Shown: positions 1 through 7,905 of the stretch, one piece after another | How the letters are laid out: each line of letters opens with the position of its first letter | How positions within the stretch are numbered: position 1 is the stretch's first letter | Translations under genes and position numbers: made by a program | Notes under the pieces: model-generated | The model's database searches: none | Told to the model about the DNA's origin: nothing | Seen by the model: the letters and a program-made list of their open reading frames with translations, nothing else | DNA from: Phycisphaeraceae bacterium | GTDB lineage: Bacteria; Planctomycetota; Phycisphaerae; Phycisphaerales; Phycisphaeraceae | Direction of reading: 5' to 3' | Length of the DNA: 33,393 nt | NCBI GenBank assembly: GCA_029260635.1 | Contig: JAJDCW010000192.1 | Span: 1-33,393, forward strand

Positions 1-115
1 CGGCACAACACAACAGCTGCCATGCCCGCGAAGCCCGACTCCCACCATCGGGGTCCGGCAGGCGGTCGCTGATCATCAGCAACGTCGGCAAGCTGTGTGA
101 TGTGTCTGTCCGCAT
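1..115 (-). CDS. Partial ORF at left edge, possible next gene of the exopolysaccharide operon
   Basis: An open frame runs leftward off the window; 38 codons are visible. The ATG at 113-115 is preceded by GAGG with a 6-base spacer, a good ribosome binding site. An in-frame ATG at 164-166, also after a G-rich stretch, is an alternative start. The visible residues are a polar leader (MRTDTSHSLPTLLMISDRLP) and then, near the edge, a more hydrophobic run (AWQLLCCA) that could begin a membrane segment. I do not recognise the protein from this much. In PEP-CTERM-type loci the genes next to the tyrosine kinase often include an exosortase, so a membrane protein of that kind is possible, but this is context only. 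It lies about 245 bases downstream of the kinase gene on the same strand. Confidence 0.45.
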   Translation of the reverse strand, partial: MRTDTSHSLPTLLMISDRLPDPDGGSRASRAWQLLCCA

Positions 116-360
116 CTCTTTCCTCGTGTCGGCACCGCCGACGTTTCTCCCCTGCGCCCCGTTCATGTCACCCCTCAACGACCTCCGTGCCGTCTCGTTT
201 GGTTCGGGCCTGGTGCCACGGTTTCTCTCTTACCCACTCCGCCCCGTTGTCGCACTCTCTGCCTGGGTCTGGTCAGCGTGAATGCTCATCGGTTTAATCC
301 TTACTGCTCGGGTTTCATCTGTCTCTGTGCCTGACTAATACTGCTGCTTAGGTCCTCGTG
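116..360. other. Pyrimidine-rich spacer, no gene supported
   Basis: This stretch separates the tyrosine kinase stop from the partial ORF at the left edge. On the plus strand it is rich in C and T, so a minus-strand transcript would be purine-rich. A short plus-strand reading frame at 97-297 is Ser/Arg/Pro-rich with no recognisable domain and is probably noise. I see no strong terminator, so the downstream partial gene may be co-transcribed. Confidence 0.4.
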
Positions 361-1410
361 TTATGCCGCCCGCTTGGCGTAGTAGCGGTATCGGTACCGG
401 TAGCCGTAGCGGTAGTAGTGGTAGCGGTTCTTGCCGCGTTCCTGGTCGGTGGCGATCACACCGGCGACCGGTGCGTTGTAGCTTCGGAGTGCTCGGATCG
501 CCTGCTCGATGAGCGGTTTGGGTGTCCGGCTGATCCGGGCGATCAGCATCACCTCGTCGCTGAGCCCGCCGAGGATCCCCGCGTCCGCCAGCTCAATGAC
601 CGGCGGGGTGTCGATGATCACGTGGTCGTACTTGGTCCGCAGCATCTTCAGCAGGTTTGTCATCCGCTGGCTGCTCAGCAACTGCACCGCATCGTTACTC
701 GCCCGGCTGCCCGCGGTGATGATGTGCAGGGCGCTGCCCTCGATCTCCTGGATCACCTCGCTGAGCTCGGCTTCACCACGGAGGTACCCGATCATGCCCT
801 TGGATTCATCCAGGTGCAGCAGCTTGTTAAACGTGGGCAGACGCAGGTCCGCTTCGATCACGATCGTCTTGCGGTTGCGAAGCTCGGCCATGATCAGGCC
901 CAGGTTCAGGCTGGTGATCGTCTTGCCCTCCTGGGGCGTTGCGCTGGTGATCGTGTGGATCAGGTTGCGCTTGTGCTCCCAGCGTGCCAGCAGGGTGGTG
1001 CGGATGCCCCGGTATTCCTCGGCCAGCTGCGAAGACGGCTCCGTCAATGCGATAAGCCTGTCGTCAAGATTTTGAGCCCAGTCCGAGGTAATACGCAGCG
1101 GTGGGGCGATGTTTTCCTCGTCCGGATACGTGTTGCTATCCATCACCTCATGTGACGGGATCGACACCGGTGGGGGGGTGATGCTGTTGCGTGCATCTTC
1201 GAAATTATAGACCGGCGCCTCGTTGCCGTTGTCTGGGTGGTCGCTGATCGGCTGAGTCTTCTCCGACAACGTCGGAACGGGCTCATGCGTAGCACCCGCG
1301 TCGGACACGGGGCCCGTCGGTATCGGGGGCGGTGACGATGGGGGCAGGCCGTCCTTCTCAGGGCGGTTCTCATCGTCGGGCCGGTTCATGGCGTCAAATA
1401 CATATCCCAT
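361..1410 (-). CDS. Exopolysaccharide tyrosine autokinase (CpsD/CapB, BY-kinase type)
   Basis: This is a cytoplasmic BY-kinase of 349 residues that would work with the chain-length protein to control polysaccharide polymerisation and export. Residues 1-110 are Pro/Ser-rich and probably disordered. The kinase domain follows, with Walker A SATPQEGKT near 156-164, a Walker A' strand IVIEADLR near 183-190 and Walker B VIIDTPP near 264-270. The C-terminus ends in a tyrosine cluster, nine Tyr within 15 residues (330-344), the usual autophosphorylation tail. A GTG at 1425 overlaps the stop of the upstream ATPase gene, but the ATG at 1410 has GAGGTG seven bases upstream, so I prefer it. The gene order (export, chain length, ATPase, kinase) matches the PEP-CTERM/exosortase polysaccharide locus. 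The tail is encoded by a degenerate hexanucleotide run at about 373-430. Confidence 0.9.
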   Translation of the reverse strand: MGYVFDAMNRPDDENRPEKDGLPPSSPPPIPTGPVSDAGATHEPVPTLSEKTQPISDHPDNGNEAPVYNFEDARNSITPPPVSIPSHEVMDSNTYPDEENIAPPLRITSDWAQNLDDRLIALTEPSSQLAEEYRGIRTTLLARWEHKRNLIHTITSATPQEGKTITSLNLGLIMAELRNRKTIVIEADLRLPTFNKLLHLDESKGMIGYLRGEAELSEVIQEIEGSALHIITAGSRASNDAVQLLSSQRMTNLLKMLRTKYDHVIIDTPPVIELADAGILGGLSDEVMLIARISRTPKPLIEQAIRALRSYNAPVAGVIATDQERGKNRYHYYRYGYRYRYRYYAKRAA

Positions 1411-1421
1411 TAGTCTGCACC

Positions 1422-2294
1422 TCACCCAGCGAGACTGAGTCTCGGCTCGTTGTTCTGTATCGATTCGCTTTCGCCGAAGCAGGGCACCATGTCATCCAGG
1501 ACCTGGCGGACCATCACCGGGTTGATCCGGCGCTGCTCCTTGACGAACCCAAGCAGCAGGCAATTATCGCAGACCACATTAATCAGCCGTGGGATGCCGC
1601 GGGTCGCGTCATACATGGCCGCTATCGCTTCGCCGCTGAAACTTACCGCGACGTTCTTGGGGTCCTTGCTCGCCGCCTTGAGGCGGTGCGCGATGTAACC
1701 GGCCGTATCCTGGATGCCCAGGGGCCTTAACTGTTTAGCCATCACGATGCGTTGGCGCAGGGCGCTGAGCTTCGGCGAGGCGATCTGTTCACGCAACTCG
1801 GGCTGGCCAACCAGCACAAGCTGAAGCATCTTGGTCGTGTTCGTGTCGAAGTTGCTGATCAGGCGCAGTTCTTCTAGTGCCTCGTCCGACAGTGTCTGTG
1901 CCTCGTCGATGAACAGCACGACAGGACGTTTTTCGTTGGACTGGCTCTTGAGGTAGGTCTCGAGACGCTCCAGCAGGCGTGCGTGGTCGTCGCTCTCTTC
2001 GGTCTTGATTTCAAGCGAGCGCAGGATGTGCTGGATCAGTTCCAGTCCCGTGCGGTGGCCGTGGACCAATTGCACAATGGTCGCGTCCCCGCCGCATCGT
2101 TGGAGCATGGTTCGGCCGACCGTGGTCTTGCCCGAGCCGATATCGCCCGTCACCAGGACGATGCCTTTACGCATGCGGATCGTGTACTCGATCGCGGCCA
2201 GCGCTTCTCGGTGCTGTTCACTGGCGTAGAAGAAACGCGGGTTGGGCGTGTTCTCAAACGGCATCCGTGCGAAGTTGTAGTATGTGTCGTACAT
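1422..2294 (-). CDS. ExeA/GspA-like AAA ATPase of the polysaccharide (PEP-CTERM-type) locus
   Basis: This is a 290-residue P-loop ATPase of the ExeA family (AAA_22), of the 'putative secretion ATPase' type often found beside exosortase-linked polysaccharide genes. It opens with the family's typical start (MYDTYYNFARMPFENTPNPRF). Walker A GDIGSGKT lies near residues 50-57, Walker B VVLFIDEAQ near 125-133, and GIPRLINVVCDNCLLLG in the C-terminal part is also typical. A GTG at 2306 directly abuts the upstream stop and would add four residues. The ATG at 2294 is preferred because it aligns with the family start. The stop overlaps the region of the next gene's GTG/ATG starts, so the two are co-transcribed. 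The exact role is not established for the family; an energising or regulatory role in envelope polysaccharide export is inferred. Confidence 0.88.
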   Translation of the reverse strand: MYDTYYNFARMPFENTPNPRFFYASEQHREALAAIEYTIRMRKGIVLVTGDIGSGKTTVGRTMLQRCGGDATIVQLVHGHRTGLELIQHILRSLEIKTEESDDHARLLERLETYLKSQSNEKRPVVLFIDEAQTLSDEALEELRLISNFDTNTTKMLQLVLVGQPELREQIASPKLSALRQRIVMAKQLRPLGIQDTAGYIAHRLKAASKDPKNVAVSFSGEAIAAMYDATRGIPRLINVVCDNCLLLGFVKEQRRINPVMVRQVLDDMVPCFGESESIQNNEPRLSLAG

Positions 2295-2306
2295 CGTGTA
2301 TTCCAC

Positions 2307-3968
2307 TTATTCCGTGTCGTTCGTATCGTTCGTGTCCGAGGCTTCAGCCGAGGGCAGCTGGAAGACCCATGATGCTTTCGCCCGGAGCCCGGCCAGGGTG
2401 TCCGGCTTCTCGAGGTCCAAGTAGAGGACCGTGGCCATTGCGATCAGCGCCGCCACCATTAGCGCCGCATTGGTCGGGTAGAGAATCATGTTGCGGACCC
2501 GGCGTGTCTGGCGGTGCTGCCGGCTGATCAGCTCGCTGACCGTACCGAGCAGGGGCAGATCAAACGCCTTGGCCAGCTCGGCCCCGGACCCGAAGGACTC
2601 ATCCGTACGGTGTGCGAAGAAGACACTTAATGCACCGGCCATCAGGCCGAGACCGATCGCGGCCATCAGCACCTGTGCCAGGTTGGGTGATACCGGCTTG
2701 GCACCGATCCCGCCGGGCTTGATGAAGTCCAGCTGGATGCCGCGGTTGCCCGACTCGGCGGCCAGGGTCATGTCCACGCGACGCAGGTTGTCTTCCCAGA
2801 ACGCCAACTGACGCTGGGCCTGCTCGACCTGACGGTTGAGTTTGCGGTAGCTGCTGCGGACCGGGAACATGTCGCCGGTCTGGGCGGACATCTTCGCGAC
2901 CTGGTCGGTGACGACCTCGATCTGCCGGGTCAACGCCTCACGTTCACCGACCGCCTGGGTGTATTGCAACTCCAACTCGGCGAGCTTGGGGTTGGATTTC
3001 AGCTGTTCCTGAGCGACAATCGTCTTGTCCGTGCTGTCGATGACGGCCTTAAGCTCAGCGACTCTTTGTTTCAAGGCGATCACGTCCGGGTGTGCCGGCC
3101 GCATCTTCAGGACATCCGTGAAGTTTGTCAGCTCCTCCGTAAGTTTGCGGTATTTATCATTCAGCCGGGTCAGCTCGGGGTTTGGCGCGGTGATATTCTC
3201 AACGATCGTGGGGGGGGTCTCGTCGATTGCCTCTTTGAGATTCCTGGCGCGGACGATGGCGGCGTCACGCTTGGCGATGGTTTCCTGCAGCTCGGTCTCA
3301 CGTGCGCCCAGCCGTTCCTGCATGCTGTTGGCGCTCTCGGGGAGCAGATCGCCGTTGTTGATCTCGAACTCAAGCAGCTTCGTTTCAAGTTCTTCGATAA
3401 CCTGCCGGTTGTTTGCGACTTCCTGCCTGAAGAACTCACCGGACTCCTTGAGCCTTTGGTCCATCGAGTCCTGGGTGCGCTTGATGTAGTTGGTCACCAG
3501 GCCGTTGACGACTATCTTCGAGACCTGGGGGTTTGGGTTGACGTACTCAACACGCACCCGGTCCAGGGCACCGCTGGCGATGTCCCAGTGCACGATCGTG
3601 CCACGGACAATGTTGGACTGTAATACCTGGCGATCCAACTCACTCTTGATCAGGCCCATCTTCTCGAGCCTGGGTTCGATCTGCGAGATCAGTTCATCCA
3701 CCGCACGCCGACCGGTGATCTCTTCGACCAGCGAGGTGCGGGGTTCCTGGAAGTTCTTGGTGGCGCCCTTGGCGGTCATCTCGGTCAGGACCATGTCGGT
3801 ACGGCGTTCGAACGTGGCTTCGGACTTGTACTTACGTGGCAGGAACAGGCTCATCGCCAACACACCCAGCGTCACCGCGAACGCGGGCAGGATAAACCGC
3901 CAGCGGTACCGCAGCAGCAACTCCCACAGCTCGAGCACAGCGTTTTGTTGGGTGTTCTTATCGCTCAT
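2307..3968 (-). CDS. Polysaccharide chain-length determinant (Wzz/GumC family)
   Basis: This is a 553-residue inner-membrane co-polymerase. The first transmembrane helix is near residues 25-43 (FILPAFAVTLGVLAMSLFL) and is followed by the Wzz-type periplasmic start (PRKYKSEATF). A long Glu/Arg/Gln-rich coiled-coil region runs over roughly 170-400. A second helix lies near 430-450 after PVSPNLAQ, the conserved proline-containing entry of Wzz/GumC proteins, and a further hydrophobic segment is near 505-522. The length and layout fit the PEP-CTERM-locus chain-length subfamily. It contains no kinase domain of its own; the kinase is the separate gene two positions downstream, so the pair forms a split BY-kinase system. 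It starts at ATG 3966-3968, 18 bases after the export gene. Confidence 0.9.
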   Translation of the reverse strand: MSDKNTQQNAVLELWELLLRYRWRFILPAFAVTLGVLAMSLFLPRKYKSEATFERRTDMVLTEMTAKGATKNFQEPRTSLVEEITGRRAVDELISQIEPRLEKMGLIKSELDRQVLQSNIVRGTIVHWDIASGALDRVRVEYVNPNPQVSKIVVNGLVTNYIKRTQDSMDQRLKESGEFFRQEVANNRQVIEELETKLLEFEINNGDLLPESANSMQERLGARETELQETIAKRDAAIVRARNLKEAIDETPPTIVENITAPNPELTRLNDKYRKLTEELTNFTDVLKMRPAHPDVIALKQRVAELKAVIDSTDKTIVAQEQLKSNPKLAELELQYTQAVGEREALTRQIEVVTDQVAKMSAQTGDMFPVRSSYRKLNRQVEQAQRQLAFWEDNLRRVDMTLAAESGNRGIQLDFIKPGGIGAKPVSPNLAQVLMAAIGLGLMAGALSVFFAHRTDESFGSGAELAKAFDLPLLGTVSELISRQHRQTRRVRNMILYPTNAALMVAALIAMATVLYLDLEKPDTLAGLRAKASWVFQLPSAEASDTNDTNDTE

Positions 3969-3986
3969 ATCGTGCAGTCTTCTAAC

Positions 3987-4760
3987 TTAATTACCGGTAT
4001 CTCTCGGGCCGTAGTTGGAGGTGCCCTCAGCTTCGTATTGGATGTCCGCGGGGCCTGCGATCGTGCTAGCGATCGGCTGGAACGGCAGCAGCAGCTGCTG
4101 GAAACCGAGGCCGACAGCGGCCAGTGTTGTCGGCGGGACATAGATGATGTCGCCTTCCTCCAAGACCGCATCCAACAAGGTGTCGCCTTCCTTGACCATC
4201 CGATCCAGGTCCACGGTCATCTTGCGGATCATCTCGCCGTCGGCGTTGGGGCGGAGCACCGTGATTTTTGATGGGTCCGCGATGCGGGTCGGCTGTGCCT
4301 TGGACAGCGTGTCCAGCACCGTGTTCGCGCCGTTGTAGGCGTAAGGCCCGGGACGGCTGACTTCGCCGAAGACAAAAATCTTCTTGCTGGAGTAGCGTGT
4401 CACGCGAACACTCACGTCCGCGTCTTCATAAAACTCTTGTGCCAGTATCTCCAACTCCGCGGTGACCTCTTCCGTGGTCTTGCCGGCGACGAAGACTCTG
4501 CCGAGCAGCGGCAGGGTCAGCTTCCCGTCCGGGCTGATCGCCTCGGTGTGAAGGTGGATCTCACGCACACGCTTGGAGTAGATCTGCACCGTGTCGGGCG
4601 GTGACATCCGGTAATCCGTCGCCGTCACCACGGGGCGGGGCTCTGCGATGAACGAACTGTAGTCGGTGTACGTCTTGGTGCACCCGCTCGCGGTCAACGC
4701 GCAGACAACCATTAGCATTGTCATGACCAGCCTGTGATGTACTGCCATACGTTTTGGCAT
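3987..4760 (-). CDS. Outer-membrane polysaccharide export lipoprotein (Wza/Poly_export family)
   Basis: This is a 257-residue export protein. It has a lipoprotein signal peptide ending in LTASGC, so Cys27 would be lipidated. The Poly_export domain begins near residue 48 (YRMSPPDTVQIYSKRV) with the typical ISPDGKLTLPLLGRVFVAGKT segment. One SLBB-like segment follows (KKIFVFGEVSRPGPYAYNGANTVLDTLSKA) and then a GDIIYVPPT end motif and a short tail. It is shorter than E. coli Wza (about 380 residues) and has one clear SLBB repeat, as in the PEP-CTERM-locus export subfamily. The ATG is preceded by GAGGAG with eight bases of spacing. The product would form the outer-membrane exit of the system encoded by its neighbours. 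Confidence 0.92.
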   Translation of the reverse strand: MPKRMAVHHRLVMTMLMVVCALTASGCTKTYTDYSSFIAEPRPVVTATDYRMSPPDTVQIYSKRVREIHLHTEAISPDGKLTLPLLGRVFVAGKTTEEVTAELEILAQEFYEDADVSVRVTRYSSKKIFVFGEVSRPGPYAYNGANTVLDTLSKAQPTRIADPSKITVLRPNADGEMIRKMTVDLDRMVKEGDTLLDAVLEEGDIIYVPPTTLAAVGLGFQQLLLPFQPIASTIAGPADIQYEAEGTSNYGPRDTGN

Positions 4761-4795
4761 CTAAAGTCTCCTCACGGTCAAACGGGACCGCGGCA

Positions 4796-5461
4796 TCAAC
4801 ACGCCGTGGGGTCCCAGACCCTCGGGATCGTCTCGAGGATCAGCTTCAAATCTTTCACCAGGCTACGGCTGCGCAGGTAACGCAGGTCGTAAGCCAGCTT
4901 CCGCCGCATCCCCGCGACATCGTTGGTGTACCCGTTGCGGACCTGGGCCAGACCGGTCAGGCCCGGCGCTGCCGCCAGGCGGCGTTCGATTCTTGGCAGG
5001 TCTTCACGCAGTTCTTCGATGATCTCTGGCCGTTCCGGCCTCGGTCCTACCAGGCTCATCTGCCCCAGCAGGATGTTCACCAATTGGGGCAACTCGTCGG
5101 CATGGCACTTACGGACCCACTGGCAGCCCGGCAGCACACGTGGGTCGGCGTTGGTCGCACATTGCGCGCCGTCCTGTTCCGCGTTCATCGTCATCGTGCG
5201 GAACTTGTAGATGTTGAATAACCAGCCGTCACGGCCGACACGCCACTGCTTGTAAAGCACCGGCCCGCCGTCCATCAGTTTGATCCATACGCCGCACAGC
5301 ACCATCACCGGCATCAACGCGATCAGCCCAGCCAATGCCGCGACGATATCCACCGCCCGTTTGCAGGCCTCGAACCCAAGGCCGGGTGAGCGCAGTGACC
5401 GTCGGCGGGGGGCGTCCCCGGCAGGCTTCGTTGGGTGTGAGTGTCCGTATTCGGCGTGCAT
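4796..5461 (-). CDS. Undecaprenyl-phosphate sugar phosphotransferase (bacterial sugar transferase family)
   Basis: This 221-residue monotopic enzyme of the PF02397 family would transfer a sugar-1-phosphate to undecaprenyl phosphate, priming the polysaccharide repeat unit at the inner membrane. Visible motifs are KRAVDI at 34-39, a membrane hairpin or helix at about 40-60, KFRTM at 86-90, the DELPQLVNIL segment near 122-131 and GPRPE at 139-143. It lacks the N-terminal multi-helix domain of WcaJ/WbaP and so is of the short PglC-like type with a basic, low-complexity leader. It is the first gene of the minus-strand operon. AAGGGA lies about nine bases before the ATG. The sugar specificity cannot be read from the sequence. 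Confidence 0.92.
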   Translation of the reverse strand: MHAEYGHSHPTKPAGDAPRRRSLRSPGLGFEACKRAVDIVAALAGLIALMPVMVLCGVWIKLMDGGPVLYKQWRVGRDGWLFNIYKFRTMTMNAEQDGAQCATNADPRVLPGCQWVRKCHADELPQLVNILLGQMSLVGPRPERPEIIEELREDLPRIERRLAAAPGLTGLAQVRNGYTNDVAGMRRKLAYDLRYLRSRSLVKDLKLILETIPRVWDPTAC

Positions 5462-5477
5462 CTACTAAATCCCTTGC

Positions 5478-5495
5478 CGGGCCGTTCTTGGCCCG
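5478..5495. promoter_or_regulatory. Perfect hairpin in the leader of the exopolysaccharide operon
   Basis: CGGGCC and GGCCCG form a perfect 6-bp stem around the loop GTTCTT, 17 bases upstream of the first gene of the operon (minus strand). It could be a 5' leader structure or an operator. It has no following T-run, so it is not an obvious intrinsic terminator. Confidence 0.35.
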
Positions 5496-5791
5496 TCATC
5501 CTCGATATCGGTGTGTCGGTAGCGCTACTTAATCAATCTGCGACTGTGGTGCGGGATATAACGCCCGGGCGGACGGGGCAGGGTATGCCGGACGCTCCTA
5601 TCGGACCGCAAAAACCAGATAACCGGCTGATTCCGGATATACCGGGCGTCGGGGCCGGATGGAGCCACACGCAATCCGTTTGGCCGACCACGGCACGCCC
5701 GGTAGACTGCCTCACCGTAAGAGCGGTTGGCTATACGCCGAGCGTGCCAATCTATATAGAAGCCCCGACTGACAGCTTTGAGAGACGCCGG
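5496..5791. other. Divergent intergenic region between the polysaccharide operon and the transporter
   Basis: About 300 bases without a supported gene. The transporter frame stays open upstream to 5441, but that extension has no membrane or family similarity. An AT-rich run (TATATA near 5753-5758) about 35 bases before the transporter start could be a -10 element; the nearest TTGGCT (5727-5732) is 20 bases away, so the promoter call is weak. Promoters for both flanking units must lie here. Confidence 0.35.
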
Positions 5792-7597
5792 ATGACATGG
5801 GAAGCCTGGGTAACGCTTGCGACGGTGGGGCTGATCGCCCTGGCGTTGGTGCGCGGACTGGCCGGGCCGGACACCGTATTGCTCGGCGGCCTGGCTCTGC
5901 TGATGACGTTCGGCCTGTTCTCGGACGCTTTCCCGACGCCCGCCCAAGCCGTCGCAGGCTTCGGGAATGAGGCCGTCATCACCATCGGTGTCCTTTTTGT
6001 GATCGCCGAAGGGCTCAGCCAGACCGGTGCGATGGCCCTGGTCACTCAACCGCTGCTTGGACGCCCGGGGTCGGTCCGCGCCGCGCTGGTCCGGCTGACC
6101 ATGCCCGTCGCGCTGCTCAGCGCCTTCCTGAATAACACCCCGATCGTCGCGATGTTCATGCCCGTCGACAGCGACTGGTGCAAGAAGATCGGGCTGGCCC
6201 CGTCCAAGCTGTTCATCCCCCTGAGCTACGCCGCGATCCTAGGCGGGTCCTGCACGCTGATCGGCACCGCGACCAATGTGTTCGTCGATGGCCAGGTGAC
6301 GCAGGCCCAGAAGGGTGGCGAGTTGCTGGATATCGAGATCAGCATGTTCACCGTCTCCGCGATCGGGGTCCCCAGCGCGATCCTCGGCCTGCTGTATCTG
6401 TTGCTGATCGCGCCCCGCCTGCTGCCGGACCGCCGCGCCGCCGATCAGGCCGACAACGACGCCCGGCGGTACACCGTCGAGATGATCGTCGAGCCCAAGA
6501 GTCCGATCGCCGGCAAAACCATCGAAGAGGCGGGGTTGCGTGCCCTGCCCGGGGCTTACCTGGTCGAGATTGAGCGCAAGGGCGAGCGTATCGCCGCCGT
6601 TGGCCCCGAACAGGTCCTGCATGAAGCCGACCGCCTGATCTTTGCGGGCATCGTGGACTCGGTTGTTGACCTGCAACGCACGCGCGGCCTGGTCACGGCG
6701 ACCGAGCAGGTCTTCAAGCTCAGCGACCCGCGCCCGGACCGCAGGCTTGTCGAAGCCGTGGTCAGCGACAACTGCCCGCTGATCCACAAGTCCATCCGCG
6801 AAGGGCAATTCCGCACGGTTTACGGAGCGGCTGTGATAGCTGTGCACCGAGGCGGTCAGCACCTGGGCCAGCAGAAGATCGGCGACATCGTCCTCCAGGC
6901 CGGCGACACGCTTCTGTTGGAAACCCACCCCCGCTTCGTCGAGGCTCAACGCAACAGCCGCGACTTCTTCCTGGTCTCGGCGGTGGAGGGCTCCAAACCC
7001 ATCCGCCACGACCGCGCATGGGTCGCGCTGCTGCTGATGGTCGCGATGATTCTGTCGGTGACGTTTACCCCGATGCGCCTGGTCAACGCCGCCCTCCTTG
7101 CCGCCGGGCTGATGATCCTCTCAGGCTGCTGCTCCACCGGCGAGGCACGCCAGAGCATCAACTGGCGCGTGCTGCTGACGATGGGCGCGGCGCTGGGCGT
7201 GAAGTCTTCGCTCGAATCTACCGGCGCGGCGCAGAGTGTTGCCGAGGGGATCATTCAGCTATTTCAAGCCGCTGGGCCGCGTGGCATCCTCGTGGCGATT
7301 TATCTCATCGGGATGGCGCTGACCTCGCTGATCGGTCCGATCGGGACCGTCGGCCTGCTCTTCCCCGTCGCCAAGGCCGTCGCGCTCACGCAGGGCTACA
7401 GCTTCATGCCCTTCGCCATGGCGTTGATGACCACCAGCGCCGCCAGCTTCGCCACACCCACCGCCTACCAGACCAACCTGATGGTCTACTCCGCCGGCGG
7501 CTACAAGTTCACCGACTACGTCCGTGTCGGCCTGCCGCTGAACCTCATCGTCATGGCGGTCACAATTACGTTGGCGCCGTGGGTCTGGCCGTTCTAA
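5792..7597 (+). CDS. SLC13-family (DASS) permease with two TrkA-C domains
   Basis: This is a 601-residue inner-membrane transporter. Hydrophobic helices begin at residue 5. The first DASS hallmark NNTPIVAMFMP is near 114-124 and GTATNVFVDGQ near 158-168. A cytosolic insert then carries two RCK_C/TrkA-C units (about 220-290, starting VEMIVEPKSPIAGKTIEEAGLR, and about 300-390, starting VEAVVSDNCPLIHKSIREGQFR). The second membrane half contains NWRVLLTMGAALGVKSSLESTGAA and the mirrored TPTAYQTNLMVYSAGGYKFTDY. This layout matches the YfbS/SLC13-TrkA_C group; substrates in that group include sulfate and dicarboxylates, and the substrate here cannot be assigned. The ATG at 5792 is chosen because family similarity begins there. 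Upstream codons in the same frame look non-coding. A hairpin follows the stop. Confidence 0.9.
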   Translation: MTWEAWVTLATVGLIALALVRGLAGPDTVLLGGLALLMTFGLFSDAFPTPAQAVAGFGNEAVITIGVLFVIAEGLSQTGAMALVTQPLLGRPGSVRAALVRLTMPVALLSAFLNNTPIVAMFMPVDSDWCKKIGLAPSKLFIPLSYAAILGGSCTLIGTATNVFVDGQVTQAQKGGELLDIEISMFTVSAIGVPSAILGLLYLLLIAPRLLPDRRAADQADNDARRYTVEMIVEPKSPIAGKTIEEAGLRALPGAYLVEIERKGERIAAVGPEQVLHEADRLIFAGIVDSVVDLQRTRGLVTATEQVFKLSDPRPDRRLVEAVVSDNCPLIHKSIREGQFRTVYGAAVIAVHRGGQHLGQQKIGDIVLQAGDTLLLETHPRFVEAQRNSRDFFLVSAVEGSKPIRHDRAWVALLLMVAMILSVTFTPMRLVNAALLAAGLMILSGCCSTGEARQSINWRVLLTMGAALGVKSSLESTGAAQSVAEGIIQLFQAAGPRGILVAIYLIGMALTSLIGPIGTVGLLFPVAKAVALTQGYSFMPFAMALMTTSAASFATPTAYQTNLMVYSAGGYKFTDYVRVGLPLNLIVMAVTITLAPWVWPF

Positions 7598-7602
7598 TCA
7601 AT

Positions 7603-7626
7603 GCGGCGCTAGCGTCTAGGCGCCGC
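7603..7626 (+). terminator. Hairpin after the SLC13 gene, possible terminator
   Basis: GCGGCGC (7603-7609) pairs with GCGCCGC (7620-7626). The inner TAG/CTA bases extend the stem past a one-base bulge to a 3-base loop. It lies 5 bases after the stop codon. There is no T-run, so termination may be inefficient or factor-assisted. Confidence 0.5.
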
Positions 7627-7641
7627 CGGATACCCACACGC

Positions 7642-7669
7642 TTGGTATTATCTGCTTTTCGCGTATGAT
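7642..7669 (+). promoter_or_regulatory. Sigma70-like promoter for the DUF1328/PqiA pair
   Basis: TTGGTA (7642-7647), a 16-base spacer and TATGAT (7664-7669) resemble a housekeeping promoter. The predicted transcript would have a leader of about 65 bases before the ATG at 7743. Confidence 0.45.
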
Positions 7670-7742
7670 GAACCGGTCATAGGACAGGCCGGGTAATGTG
7701 AGCCCGGATAAATCTCCACACAGCACACACAAGGGGCAGGGC

Positions 7743-7904
7743 ATGCTTTACTGGACAGTCGTCTTTTTTGTGATTGCGATTATCGCGGGCATCTTCGGGT
7801 TTTGGGACATCTCCGCCGGGGCGACCTATATCGCGAAGATCCTGTTCTTCGTCTTCATCGTGCTGTTCGTGTTGTCGTTGGTGGCCAGGATGATCAAGAA
7901 GTAG
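7743..7904 (+). CDS. DUF1328 (YtjA-family) small membrane protein
   Basis: A 53-residue microprotein with two transmembrane segments: LYWTVVFFVIAIIAGIFGF, then a short loop (WDISAGATYIA), then KILFFVFIVLFVLSLVARM. Length and sequence match the DUF1328/YtjA family, small inner-membrane proteins of unknown function in many bacteria. The ATG at 7743 is chosen over an earlier in-frame ATG at 7698. The family starts at MLYW, and an AGGGGC element precedes this ATG. It is separated by one base from the PqiA-like gene, suggesting an operon and a shared envelope role. Confidence 0.85.
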   Translation: MLYWTVVFFVIAIIAGIFGFWDISAGATYIAKILFFVFIVLFVLSLVARMIKK

Positions 7905-7905
7905 C

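Noticed and set aside
5441-5791. N-terminal extension of the SLC13 transporter
   Set aside because: The frame is open, but the 117 extra residues have no family similarity or membrane pattern and overlap the start of the divergent operon; the ATG at 5792 matches the family start.
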